From Platerodrilus igneus (lineage: Eukaryota > Arthropoda > Insecta > Coleoptera > Lycidae), in assembly GCA_036346225.1 (NCBI GenBank), contig JARFIW010001750.1:2728001-2792000 (forward strand): a stretch of DNA of 64,000 nt, written 5' to 3'. The notes under the pieces are model-generated. The model did no database searches and had not been told where the DNA came from. It was given only the letters and a program-made list of their open reading frames with translations. The translations under genes and the position numbers were made by a program. Positions 1 to 12,566 of this stretch are shown one piece after another; within the stretch, counting starts at the first letter, position 1, and each line of letters begins with the position of its first letter.

Positions 1-1025
1 GCGTTCCGTCCACTAACCTTTAACTTGTCCTCATACAGATTTCAACACGGATCTCCCGCCTTATTACTTGCTCGTTTTACTGCATTTCGACGTTTCTAAA
101 TAACTTTCTGAACTTAACTTTCAACTGTGCTGCTTAGTTGTTATATCACATTTCCCCCTGTATAAAAATTCGTTCTCACAGTCTAGCATTTTATCTATGC
201 TGCATAAAGTGTTTTGACACGTTACTTTGTATGAAATTTGTATTATTGTTGTAGTATGGTTTTGCTTTAATGTCGTTGATGGTCGGGACGGACAACATTT
301 GTCTATTGTAAATTATTTTTAAATGGGAAATCCATACGTAATGTCTTGTAATATTAAGATATTTTTTCATTTGCGGTTTTAAAATAAGTCATCCTCCTGG
401 ATTATTACACTTACAGTGTATTTAAAAGAAATAATGTTATATATTATTATCTGAATTACCTATATACAAACAAAAGTTCGAACTATCATGCTTCATTAAA
501 ATATACTATTTGTGAATTCTACTACACAGGGATTCCATATTTAGTCAGCCCAACCAAAATTAATATTTACATCTTATCTGTTAAGTACATTAAAAGATAC
601 TCAGGAGAGAAAGCGGGTGTATAAACAAACAGATATTAACAAATGCGGCCTTCAATATTCTTGATGTCCAGTTAGAGCGGTAAAGATTCTTGGATCCAGA
701 ACACTTATTACTGCACTCGTAAAATAATATAAAGCGGTGAGGTAGTCCTATACGGGGACTGACCTCCGAAACACAAATTTATTGTTGAAGCGGTGACAAT
801 GGACTGTGCTAGGCCGCGCAGTCATTCAACATATATAGCAAACAAGATCGAACTTGAAGGTGAAAACGCGACCCGGTTTATTAAATTAATTTAAATAAAA
901 GAGAAGATATTACCATTAACAAAATAAACTTAAATTTTATAGTAATAATATAAAGCAACTAAATCAATATATACAGGTTTGGACGGAAAATTATCTGATT
1001 TATAAGTAGCGTATTGAAACGCGTT

Positions 1026-1074
<49 letters not shown>

Positions 1075-1337
1075 AGTGTTTTAATTTGTGAGTCATTTGT
1101 ATTTAGTGAGGTGCTTGAACAAATCTGAAAATTTCCATACGATGCTAATCAAGGTTACAATTGACATTTATGTTAATAATTTTTTCATGAACTTAACAGG
1201 AACTGCTATCTTGCGAATTGCTTCCATTACCGATGTTATTTAAGTGATGCATTTATCATTTTATTGCAAATTGTTTAAACACTCTCAGTTTGGGTGAATC
1301 ATAGTAATTACATACATTTTTAGATAAGAGTTGTTTT
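1..1337. other. AT-rich noncoding stretch
   Basis: No credible coding region, splice-bounded exon or RNA gene is visible on either strand. The only structured part is a TA microsatellite near 1030. The last bases lead into the first copy of an LTR-like direct repeat. Confidence 0.6.
1030..1073. repeat. (TA)n microsatellite
   Basis: An uninterrupted run of TA dinucleotides of about 42 bp lies in AT-rich noncoding DNA. Similar tracts occur at 32390-32454 and 62727-62767 in this window. Confidence 0.95.
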
Positions 1338-1857
1338 TGTAGCAATTAACTAGGTGTAATTTCAAACTCCCTTAGCTTGAAAGGCTCTCGACCTTTTTTA
1401 AAAATATGGGTGTCAACTCGTCTGGTTTAGTCTAGTGAGAATTCTCCGGACGACGAATTTTCATGGGAATTTTAATTACATCGACTTTCTGGTGGAATGG
1501 AGTTCTTTTCACAAAATGTTACATTATATGTTTAAATAAAGAAAACAACTAGTTTCAGCTCACGGCGTCACCTAGCTCTATTTTAATACAACATCATCTC
1601 ATTATTTCGGTAAACAGGTATACTTACAAAATTTTTAAAGTTATCCGAACCAAGTTGAACACAAATAACATAACAATATTCCTGAAAACAGGTACATACA
1701 AAATTTAAAAGTTACCTAAATCCAGTTAATTACAAGTAGCATAACAATTTTCCTGCGAACCGGTACGCATACGCATTTAAAATTTCATAAATATCACACC
1801 TTTCCTATTGACCTATAACAATTTACTCACATCATCTACCTTGATGCTTTAATTCCA
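1338..1857. repeat. LTR-like direct repeat, copy A
   Basis: This block is repeated in the same orientation at 2832-3366. The similarity begins abruptly at TGTAGCAATTAACTAGG and ends abruptly at TTTAATTCCA, so the unit has TG...CA ends as an LTR would. It contains an AATAAA-type signal in its middle (near TTTAAATAAAG). No matching target duplication was seen outside the pair (GTTTT before copy A, GTGTC after copy B). It could be the 5' LTR of a small non-autonomous retrotransposon or half of a simple segmental duplication. Confidence 0.6.
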
Positions 1858-2831
1858 ATATGACGACTATTACTTAAAAATCGATTTTGAAAGTCAAATT
1901 GTCAAACTTAAAATAAATTTAGCGATAGTTGAACCTTGTAAGTTTCTTTCAAATGATTTTGCTGTTTTAGATAGTATCGAAAGTTAACTCATACTAGAAC
2001 TTGACACTATTTTAACAAATGCGGGTTTTGCTACTGTTATATTCGTATGAAAGATTAAAAAAAACGCCTTAAGCTTTTATCAATGCGGTAATTATAAGGG
2101 AACTAAAACTTAAATAGCTTAAGGATTCTTTTTAGAAATGAAAATCTGTTTTTAATACGCATTACAGAACGTTACAAGTGTCAGACATGTCTTATTTGGT
2201 TATCTTATTACTATATTGTTGTATAAGAAATTTCTAAATATAATCCTTTTTTTTAGTGGGGTGCATTTTTCCACCGATGATTGTGATCCATCCGAGGTAA
2301 TTTTAATAATACACGGCATTTTAGAGAAGTTTAGGCAAAAGCTGTTTCCGAAAAATTTAATGTTAATTGACAAACAGGATTACACACGTTCTGACAGACC
2401 TTATGGAGGATTTGGTGATCCACGTGATCAAGCGTTATGTTTAGGCATGACAATTAAGTAACAGTATTAAATGATACAATTTAAATGATGTTCCGTCTTG
2501 TTCAGTCTAGTAACTGAGTTCTTATGTCAAAATATTTATAAAGGCGCTTTTATTGAACAACTTTAAAAAATTGTGTAAACCAGGACAACCGCAAACACTT
2601 AACGATAAAGTAAACTTTATATATATAGTTACATTCCCTGGAATGGATAGAATTATGAATGCACGATACTCAGAAATATGATACGGGTGTATGAGGTGTT
2701 AAATTATTAAACTTGGAATTGCGCAGAAGGGGCGCGTCAGGATCCCGTAACAAAATAAGAACGGGTTAATTACAGTAGTGCGCGTGTGTATCCCTATGGA
2801 AACAATTAAAGAAATGGAATAAAAATCGAAG
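1858..2831. other. Interior between two LTR-like repeats
   Basis: About 1 kb separates the two direct repeats. It holds a short open frame at 2216-2461 (81 codons) with no recognisable gag, protease or polymerase motif. Just before copy B the sequence is purine-rich (AAAGAAATGGAATAAAAA), as a polypurine tract would be, but no convincing primer-binding site follows copy A. If the repeats are LTRs this would be a TRIM-like non-autonomous element. Confidence 0.4.
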
Positions 2832-3366
2832 TGTAGCAATTAACTAGGTACAATTCCGAACTCTCTCACCTTGGAAGGCTTTCGGCCGTTTTAATAATAT
2901 GGGTGCCAACTCGTCTGCTTTAATCTAGTGAGAATTCTTTGGACGACGATTTTTCCTGGGGATTTTAAATTTAAAGACTTTCTGATGGAATAGAGTTCTT
3001 TTCACAAAATGTTACATTATATGTTTAAATAAAGAAAACAACTACTTTCAGCTCTCGGCGTCACCTACTTCTATTGTATTACAGCATCATCTCATTATTT
3101 CGGTAAACAGATATACTTACAAAATTTTTAAGGTTGCCCGAACAAAGTTGAACACAAATAGCATAATAATATTCCTGAAAACAGGTACATACAAAATTTA
3201 AAAGTTACCTAAATCGATTTAATTACAAGTAGCATAACAATTTTTCTGCGAACCGGTACGCATACAGCATTTGAAATTTTATCAATATCACTTGCGATTA
3301 GTCACACCTTTCCTACTGACCTATAACAATTTAATCACATCATCAACCTTGTTGACTTTAATTCCA
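2832..3366. repeat. LTR-like direct repeat, copy B
   Basis: This is the second copy of the 1338-1857 repeat, in the same orientation and with the same abrupt TGTAGC start and TTCCA end. It differs by scattered substitutions and a short insertion (around CTTGCGATTAGTC). The divergence indicates an old pair. Confidence 0.6.
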
Positions 3367-5390
3367 GTGTCGAGGGTTAGTAAATCTAATAAAGTAAAAC
3401 ACTATAACCTACAATACGGGTGGACCTTTTATACCTTAATGTCCAGCTAAATAGACTTCATAAATACATACCACCACAAAACAAAAGAACAATTTATAAC
3501 TATATACTAAACTTACAACTGAGTGCCAATTTAAATAAGGTCATCCATTTCATCAGTTGGAGTCCACATTGAAGAAGAATTATTTAATTTCCCACCAAAG
3601 CGGTATGGAGTTAACCTGTCCAAATTAGATAAGGGAGTTCTTGTCGATCTAATTCGCGGATCATCACGTTGAACTCCCGGTTGCTAGTCGCACAGACAAT
3701 GGGGTTCCTCGACTTCCCTTATCAATGAATACGTTTCACGCGTCCACTCGTTACTGAATCGCGAGAAATTTGTTAATTCTTTACCGTCGTGTGGCTGTTA
3801 TTGTTATTCATTTCTTTCAATTTGTATGTCTTTGGGTAGGCGAGTGGGGTGTTATTGTATAACATTTCTTTGCTTGGTATAATCATGTGAATCAGGCATG
3901 ACCCCCTATGGTTTTATCAAGTAAGGGTCACGTGCTTAATGCTATTTCAGTATCTTCAGCAGTCTAAATGGATACGTTGTATTGTATATTATTAAATCAT
4001 ATGTAACCTGATATTTGTGAGTTTTACTAAATAAGCGTCTGTATTGTTATTACCTAGTTTGAAAGTTATATTTGTAAAAAGCTTTCCTACATTTGGGATA
4101 ATGATATTATGAAACATGCATGTTAATAATTTTGTTGTTAGTTACTACGATAATTATTCTAAAAGCTTTCTTAAAACAACATGCCGACGTTATGAATTAC
4201 TGTTATCTACTAACATGGATAATTATTCGTGCCTACATCTTTGTATTCGACTCCATAATACTTAATATGGAAATCTGTTTTCACTTTTTTGTGGTTTTGA
4301 CATAATTTATGAATTTGAGTTACGTTCAAATATGTATTACACAGAGATAAAATTAAAATTTTCTACTTACTATTCAACAAATAAGAATATTCAGGGTATA
4401 TCAGCATTTATTTTATCCATTTACTATACTTTCTCCTTTTCTATCTGATTTCTATTTAAGGTAACGCCAACGCGTTACAAGTAATTCAATTTATGGTTTT
4501 TGCAACTAAAATTTCAATAAGTTAAAAATTTTAATATTACAGAACATTTAGGCGGCTTTTTTCCATGGTCTTTTACGTTTTTGTTAGGTTTGAGAGGTTT
4601 ATTGTTATACTGTTCCAGACCAAAAGTTTCAGTAAGTTCTCTACAATACAGGCTCCATGACAATCAGCAGTCTAAAATCGAGATAACATGTGCAGGCCCT
4701 TACGATACCTATGTAACTTATCTTTATTACAAACAAGAAATTATGGTAAGCACTGTTGCCGGTATTGATACAATACCATACTGTACAGCACTACGCCCAC
4801 TTAAAGGGAAGAAGTGTTGGACTCTTGTGGATGTTGTACAACGAATATTTTTTAAAGTATCCATTTGTATGTAGAATTGAACATGTAGAGAGCTAGAAAA
4901 TGAATGAAAAGAATGGGCGCGATGGGTATACGTTAATGAATTCGTTCAGACGTTATGTAACGACTACGGCATGTGGGCATGTGTAAATGAGGTGAGCGGC
5001 GACGTCTCTTTGTTAGCAAGTGTATAAGTCAGTGTCTATTAGGTAGAAGAGCTGATAAAATTTGGCAGGATTTGGATCGATAGAGGATCGCCTCCTGAGC
5101 AAAATGACATTTTATTTTTTGCCAAAGCGTTCCCTTGCAAAGGTAAAGGGCTTTGAAATTTCAATTATATCTTAACAAGGGAAAAATGCAGAGGGGACCT
5201 TGTAGTATTAAATATATGTAATGTATTTTCAGTGTGCTATAGAGGTCATGTAAATGCACACACATCTACTTAACCTAACCTAGCCTTTCTTTTTCTTGGA
5301 GGCGAAGAAGTTCATGTCTATCTACGGCTACACATAGGCATCAGTTGCTCGGTGAATGTGTGGCACTCGCCCTACAGGTGACATTTGTTA
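3367..5390. other. Noncoding stretch without recognised features
   Basis: Short open frames (for example 4120-4305 and 4581-4874) resemble no family I recognise, lack good start context and sit in AT-rich sequence. No exon with a convincing acceptor and donor was found. The stretch ends where a decayed LINE on the minus strand begins. Confidence 0.5.
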
Positions 5391-5399
5391 CCCTACAGA

Positions 5400-6970
5400 T
5401 GTTAAACGGGCAGTTACCGCACTGAACTCCTTTCTCCCACTTATAGTAGAGTGTTTCTGGAACCGCCGCAAAGACATTGCACCGGGGACTTGAGGGGCAT
5501 GGATTATCTGTTTAACTCGTGCTTTCCTTCCCCCTTCATTATGTCCCTAATCATATCTGAAACGTTGCCTTGATGTATCTCCTGTTTGCATTTGAAACGT
5601 TGCCTTGATGTATCTCCTGTTTATATTTGCTTCTGACCTTTGTTATTTGTCTTTCTCAGCTTGGACATTCAAAGACGGTGTGGACACTGGCATCTTCCTC
5701 CCCACAGTACGTGCTATCATTCAATTTGCTGATGCCTTTCAGGTAACTGCAGAACACGCCATGTCTCGTCAGAGCATGGGATATGATAATCTGTTTCGTA
5801 CCACTGTGTAGTGAACCATTTGTTTACATCTTTGAAAAATATCTTGGCCCGTTTTGTCACTTTTGTAGCAACATTTCTTCTATTTTTAATTTAATTGGTA
5901 CGATTTTAGTCATCATCAGCACCGCTTGTATGGCGACCGTTCGAGAAGCGGATGTTACACGTAGTACCCATCTTTCCATTACAGACCTCTAGCATTTGTT
6001 CATGTCTTTATTTCTTTCTATTACAGGCCTCTACCATTTGTTTATAGTGTTTGTATTTCAGTGCGGCGTGGTTTAGGGGAGCTGCATATAAAAGCATCGA
6101 GTTGACAGTGGATGCCAGTATCCTGCTTTGCAGGAATCTGAGTCCATCGCCATTGCTGTTCTATTTGGCTTAACGCATGGTTCCCTTACGAATGTGGTCA
6201 TCCTTAGGTTTCTGTCGATATAGATTCCCATATACTTTACCGACTTACTGCTATTAATTGTGAGGTGCACCATCTTTACAGATGTCGTTGCACTTTCTGT
6301 TGCCGGTTAGGAAAACGACTTCCGTCTTCTATGGTGCAATCTTTGTTTCAGACACCTTTGTGATTTTTCTGATAACACGATTACCCTATTCCTTTAACTC
6401 TGCTACCGTTTTAGCGCTAATAACATCAGCAAGGTCGTCTGCGTAGGTTATGGAGTATGTCCCTTCATGTAATTCAAGATCTCCCGATGAGATCTCACAG
6501 GTCATTTTATATTCTACTCCAGCAGCCTTTACTCTATAACGGTCACTCAATTAGGACAGTATTATCTTCTTGAGGTAAATGTTTATGCCTGCCGTTTTGA
6601 TGGCATTCACAATTGTCTTCCAGGGTATCAAATTAAAGACGTTCTCTATGTCTAGCGTTATGAGAATAGAATATTCTCTATGCTGATAAGTTTTTCACCG
6701 TATTTTATACGCCTTTTCAGGTACATTTTCAATGACATTCATGGTAGATCTTTCACATTTAAATCCGAACTCGTTTTGGTGTAGTATTACTCGTTCTTTC
6801 AATTACTGTTCTTTTTACTTTTTACCAGTATTTCCATGAGCTTGCCTACTGTATCGGGGGGAAATATTGCCTATAGGCAACCGGTGTATTTAATTATTTT
6901 CGCGGTTTAGGTATTAACACTAAACTTGCTTTTTCCCACTGCACTGGAAACTCGTTGTATAAGGCAGTCA
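5400..6970 (-). pseudogene. Decayed R1-like LINE reverse transcriptase and C-terminal tail
   Basis: Read on the minus strand, this is the second half of a non-LTR retrotransposon ORF2, broken by many stops and frameshifts. Near 6960 the frame reads FPVQWEKASLVLIPKP, the RT finger segment. At 6434-6448 it reads YADD, the polymerase catalytic box. At 6073-6273 it gives the thumb segment with VKYMGIYIDRNLRM. At about 5650-5720 it reads TYCGEEDASVHTVFECPS, the zinc-knuckle tail typical of R1/I-group LINEs. The upstream endonuclease is missing. The clade call rests on motif resemblance; the element cannot be active. Confidence 0.8.
5559..5628. repeat. 35 bp tandem duplication inside the decayed LINE
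   Basis: The block starting GAAACGTTGCCTTGATGTAT occurs twice in tandem with a 35 bp period and only a few differences. It probably arose by replication slippage after the LINE died, because it lies within its 3' part. Confidence 0.85.
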
Positions 6971-7831
6971 CTACATGCCCACCTTTAGCTACAGTGACGA
7001 GGACGTAGAAGCGATCTACAAAGACATCGAACACATACGAAGATGTGTACAAGGACGAAAATTTAATAATTACGGAAGATTTTAATGCAGTGGTAGGCGA
7101 GGGTAGGAAAAGAGCGGTAGTAGGTTTATTTGGTTTGGGTACGAGAAATGACCGGGGAAATAGGCTGGTAGAATTTTGTGACAGACATTATTTTAACATT
7201 ATGCTAGAATACGATACACGTAGAAGATGCCAGGAGGTATAGGGAGATACCAAATAGATTACAATCTTGTTCGACAACGGTTTAGAAATCAAGCAAAGCA
7301 CTGTAGAAGCTACTCAGAAGCAGATATAGACACTGACCACAACATAGTATTTATGAAAGCCGTGCTTAAATTTAAAAATTAAAAAGAAAAAAGGAACGGA
7401 AAAAGGCACTTTGTGAAACGAAAAGATAGAGATATCCACAAAAGATTTGAGAAAATAATCAAACGAATTACTGAAAGACATCAGAAAAATTTCTTATGCA
7501 AAGGAAATTGAAACAGAATGGAATAACATTAAAACCAGCTTAGATATGGCGGCCAGAGATATTCTGGGGTATAAACAAAAAGAAAATAAGAAGGCATGGA
7601 TAACCAGATATTATAAATTTAATAGAAGAAAGGCGAAAATAAAAAAACAGACGAGACGAAACAGGAAAACAGAGATACAAAGCCATAAAATGGGAATTTA
7701 TTTGCAAATGCAGGAAAGCTAAAAACAATGGATTAATAAAAAGTGTAAAGAGGTACAGGCTAAGATGGAAATAGAAAAGACAGACGAAGCATACAAATTA
7801 ATTAGAATGAATTTTAGGGATATAAAACTGT
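6971..7831 (+). pseudogene. Decayed RTE-like LINE, endonuclease part
   Basis: The + strand carries fragments of an apurinic-type endonuclease of a non-LTR element. The first segment (near 6978) reads TFSYSDEDVEAIYKDIEHI. The frame from 7045 continues with EDFNAVVGEGR and GLFGLGTRNDRGNRLVEFC, the core found in RTE-type elements often annotated as craniofacial development protein 2-like. Later fragments (about 7260-7820) correspond to the linker before the reverse transcriptase. Stops and frameshifts are frequent and no RT follows. Its start lies within a few bases of the opposite-strand LINE, so the two are joined back to back. A solo LTR follows directly at 7836. Confidence 0.75.
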
Positions 7832-8392
7832 ATCATGTTACGCTTTCCCGAGCTTCTTACTAGTGCGCAATTGTTTAATATAACGCATAATTATGCGGCA
7901 AATTACGCGCCATTTGTATCAAATACCGAATACGTTTAAAAGTAATACAATGGTCAATTTTTATGCACAATGTAAATAAAAGCAATGTACTCACTTAAAT
8001 CGCACCTAGCCAAATCCCAGGGCCATCACAATTTGTGGGTCACATCACGCCATTGCTGAGTCAGATTTCAATCCGTTCTAAACCACTTTTCCACTCGTAG
8101 CGGAATGATAGGAACAACCAGGTAGAGGTACACAAAGGTAAAGATAAAGGAACCTACATCCTAAAAAGAGAAAAGACACACACACAATACCGATAGATGT
8201 TCTTAGCTTCAGGTCTCGTAGCTTAATGGCGTTCTTTCACTCACTCCGCACCTGCGCATTGTTTTGCGCAAACGCAACTGTCCGGAATGAGGGAAATTGA
8301 CAAGTTCATTTAAAAATATTCACGGGAACTACCTTATAATTTATACTTAATCTAAATATGAAACATAGCCGATTTTTGGCATGTAACAATCA
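7832..8392 (-). mobile_element. Solo LTR of a gypsy-like element with target duplication
   Basis: An LTR spans 7836-8388. On the + strand it starts TGTTACGCTTTCCCG and ends GGCATGTAACA. It is flanked on both sides by the 4 bp target duplication ATCA (7832-7835 and 8389-8392). It is the same family as the two LTRs of the element at 45452-49137, with which it shares long segments such as AATTACGCGCCATTTGTATC. Orientation is given by analogy with that element, whose gag is on the minus strand. No internal sequence remains, so it arose by LTR-LTR recombination. Confidence 0.9.
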
Positions 8393-11300
8393 GTGTAATT
8401 GTTGTCCCATGTAATTTCAATTTTGAAATGGGTTCAAAGAAAACACCACTTTATATGTTGAAATAATGATTTATTTTAGGCATTATTGAAAATGTCTACG
8501 AGGGGAGGGGAACAAGAGTTTTAAATTAGTGGACTATTTACTTTAAGAGATATACTATCCTAAAATGATACGAAACGTATATAAGTGAACGTTATTTATT
8601 CGGCATTTTAACATATAGGTCTGTGTTATATGGATAGATGAGTCGATCGAAAATTGATTATAATAACCAGTGCCAAAGTTGTAACAACTGTTCCTTGTGT
8701 TTTTACCTTAAATAGTTCAAAAATTAGTACTTAAAATACCAGCCAAATAAAATAAGCAGTTGTGAATAATACTAAAATTCTATTTTTTTAATGCCCATTT
8801 TATAGAAATTAATCAAGAATTTTATTATATTTAAAAATGGTTGATTGTTAAAACTGACAATTCTAAACAATCGGCTGCAGTAACTCTATTCGGGGCTTTT
8901 CTGAATTTTTTAAATGTTATTCAATAATTGCGCCTACATTTCCAGTACTTACACGGTACCATCTGAAAGTTTATCTAAAGTAATATTTTTTATAAATATT
9001 TTTGTTACAGTTTTAGAAAATAATGCTAAGAAATTTTGATGATATTTTATATTTATACACCATGTACTGTTTTAATACAATTTTAGGGGCGTTTTTGTAC
9101 TTTACCACAAAAGTTACGACTTAATTTTATGTAACTACCTCTGTGTTTTTATTAGAATTTTTTCTAAACAATATATTTTTATGTATGAACAATCTAAAAT
9201 ACAGAACTTTTACAATTGCTGTTTTTTCTGTTTTCACATTGTGCGATTTTTAAAATTGAATGGAAGTCTAATGTGCTAAAATATCCATGTTGTAGTTGTT
9301 TAACTAAGTTGCGAAAGCATTGCATGTTGTAACACAGACGCGGTGAAATAAACTTTGGATGCATACACGTTTATTCGCGAGTGCCTGGTGATAAAATTAT
9401 CTCATTATGAAAATTTGTTTCGGATGTTTCGTAATGTAGTTTTACTACTATAACATTTCTGGTGTAATTATGCAATATTAAATTAATGATTTTTGTGTTG
9501 TTAGTTATTCTAATACACATTATTATTATCGTACAGTGTCAACAGCTTTACGAATTGTACATGGCCAGCTGCTCTAAGTATGTCAGCATAAGTAAAAAAA
9601 TCTTTGGAACGCTGCTGGAACATTTTTGGATCTTTGTACCGAATAGTGTTGACTTATAAAACTTATCCGAATTTGAACCGCGTCACTATTGAATATAAAA
9701 TCATCGAAGCGCCCACTTATTGGGTGTCATCATGACGTGACTGATCTCTATTTCTAAGTATGTAGACTCCAAGTTCAATTAATGCAACGTGTCTTCTAGC
9801 AAAATAGCGAAAATAAGAAAGTTATTTTGAATACAAGTTAACTTTTGGTTTTATTTAAAGTTTATCTCTTTATCTAGGAGTAACTTTTTAGTTTTCCCTA
9901 GTTTGTCGTACTGTAACGTTTATAGGTTTCTATAACTTTAGTTACAAATGCTACCGCTTTAAATGTTCAAATAGAGAGAACCAACTATTAGCTTCAAGTA
10001 TTAATAAAAGATACGAAATTTTTATGATCGCAATAAATTTTAAACTGACAGGACATTAAAGATAAAAACATACGAAATTGCGGGTAATTGTTACTTCATG
10101 GGACTCAGACCTCCTAGAATATAATCGAAATTAGAGTTCGAAGTCTAATGGAGAACACATGGTTCACAGTTTCCTTCAATTATACGTGAGTAGAGTCCAT
10201 GTTCCTTGTGTATATATCTACAATGGAATTTTTGGGTGATACTTATTTTGTTTTAAAAATGTAAAATAATTTTCTAAAGTGATTTAATTACTTGATATTA
10301 TTGCGATTATTGTGACCTTCCACAATATTGGTATTTGTTAGTTAAACTTCTACATGTGTTCTTAAAATTAACTTGTTGACTTAAATCACATCTTAGCTGA
10401 AAGTTTTATAATTGCAGATATACCGATCATACTTGATGTTTTATTTTAGAAAACCTGTTTGAATTACTATTAAAAACATACTTCAAATAATAAAGCTAAG
10501 ATAACTAAAGAAGACATTATAGGGAGTTATTTTTGAGGTATGGAAAATTTGTCAAATTATCTTGTGACTTACATCAGATATCTAACTTGGAAAAAATAAT
10601 GAATTTCTATTTTGTCTTTAGGGGTCACAGTATTGACTAAGAACTAATGCTTTTTGCGCCACTTATAATTATTAGGTATTTTATTTTTGGAAACCAGCAA
10701 CGATTTAAGTTTGTAACGAATATATATTCTGTGGCACTGGCTTTGATGACCTTATCTATTCGTTGCAGCTCTGTGATATCTGACCTTTTTATTCAATATA
10801 ATAATATCAGAAGAAAACAATTTCACAATAGAACAGGGCGTTATTATCATTTAATTAGCTTTAGATTCATCACTAGGAAACATTTAATAGCAATAAACAC
10901 TTTGAAAACGTATTTATAAAGAATTACGTAACGAACAAGTCATTAGTGTTGCCTAATCCGTAGGCGGATTATATCCTTTCTTAAATTAAATTAAAATAGC
11001 GCTTGTGTAAATAGTGTCACGAGGTGACGTGCAGGACAGATCAGCTGTTCTCGACGTGGAGGATATTAAAAGCAAACTCGCCATTGTGGTTGAAAGAATG
11101 TAAACGAAGCGACAAAGTTGGTAGGATGGAGACACGGTTGCGTGTCAAATGGTGTCTTCGCATACCTATTGAGAGGGGGAGAATTCGTGGTCGTTTTGGG
11201 GGGCCTGGAATGTAACTATTCCCCAGGTTCCGGCAAAGCAACCAAGCACACTTAGAATCATGAAACGTGGCGAAGATGTCGGCGTCCATTAACGGTGAGA

Positions 11301-12501
11301 CTACAATTAATAAGTAATTTTTATACTAAAAAAGATCTTTAATTTTCTTAGCGTTTTGGAGTAATCAGAATTATAATTAGAATTAAAGCAACTTTCGCTA
11401 TGAATATATTTGATGCTGTTTATTGAATTTTGTTTGGGAAGGCGTGATGAGTGGATGTTAGTCGTTCAACATAAGATTCCGGCGGTGGAGTTTTGTTAAG
11501 CAGACCTGAATTTGTGCATCGCAGTTCGTTTAGAAGAAACAGCTTCTTCACATTCGCAAGGTCCAGGTATTTAAACATTCAGTTTTGTTCCTACGTTTTC
11601 TAGACTTTTGAAAGTGTTCATTAAATTGATTAACGATATCAAATTTTAAGAGATGATTAAATTAATCATATTAAATTTTATGAACGAATTAATTTTGCGT
11701 TTAAGTCCAAATATAAAAGAACATAGAAATAATAATATTTCCTTAATTTGATAACAGGGTTATTTCTTTTAAGATTGTGCTAAATAAATTGAAACAAAGA
11801 AAAATATGGTTCTTTAGAAAGTAATCTAAAGTAATTTTGTAAGACACGTGGAATATACATCTGTTCAAAAACAAAGAGATAACAAAGTCCACTTCCTGTT
11901 TAAAAAGGTCTAATTACAGTTGTCCAATATTTAGTAGGGTGTTTGTGTTATTTCTATGCCATGATAAATTTGAAACTATTTATTTAAACTAGTTATGTGC
12001 GATTTAGATTTTTTAATAAGGAATATGAACTAAATTCATTTAATACATATGTAAACCAATCCACAGACCTGTTCGTTGGGAAATAAGAATTTTGTTTTAA
12101 AATATTACTAAAAAATAAGGTCTTATTATGTAGAGAAAGATTTATAGTTAATCAGAATTCAAGTTTTTTATTTTATACTTGTAACTCTATTTAACAAAAA
12201 AAAGGAATTGCACTAAATTACATTTTTGGATTCAAGTTTTTTATTCTATGAGTAATTAACTTTAATAAGAATACATTTGAGAAAATAAATTTTTGAGTAA
12301 TGAAATTAGACGAATGCTGAAATAGTATAAAAGTACAGACATGTTATACTTTATTTATGCTTGATATCCATTTTTAAGTAAAATATCTTTGGTGTAGTAA
12401 TTTCAAGATGATTAACTTAGAAGTATCGTTATGCTCTTTTATTGAAAAGCACAAATGGTGTCTTTTTAATAGAAAATTTGTTGTGTAACATTTTCTTTCA
12501 G
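8393..12501. other. AT-rich noncoding stretch
   Basis: Four kilobases with no recognised gene, RNA or transposon protein. Short open frames (10647-10919, 11024-11215, 11041-11289) have no family resemblance and no supporting signals. It could be intergenic or intronic DNA. Confidence 0.5.
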
Positions 12502-12566
12502 GGTCATCGTGATAGAAGCAGATGCAGATACGTTAAAGAGGTTTCCAGATGTGTTAGTTCATTGTT
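12502..12566 (+). CDS. Orphan exon-like block (65 bp)
   Basis: A pyrimidine-rich acceptor (TTTTCTTTCAG) immediately precedes this block and a consensus donor (GTAAGT) follows it at 12567. After one leading base, the open frame between them reads VIVIEADADTLKRFPDVLVH then C. The codons look more balanced than the surrounding AT-rich DNA. I do not recognise the protein. No companion exon was found nearby, so it may be an internal exon of a gene with long introns, a captured exon, or chance. Confidence 0.35.

Noticed and set aside
4581..4874. 97-codon ORF as a gene
   Set aside because: It starts at a non-ATG codon and matches nothing recognised; no exon boundaries support it.
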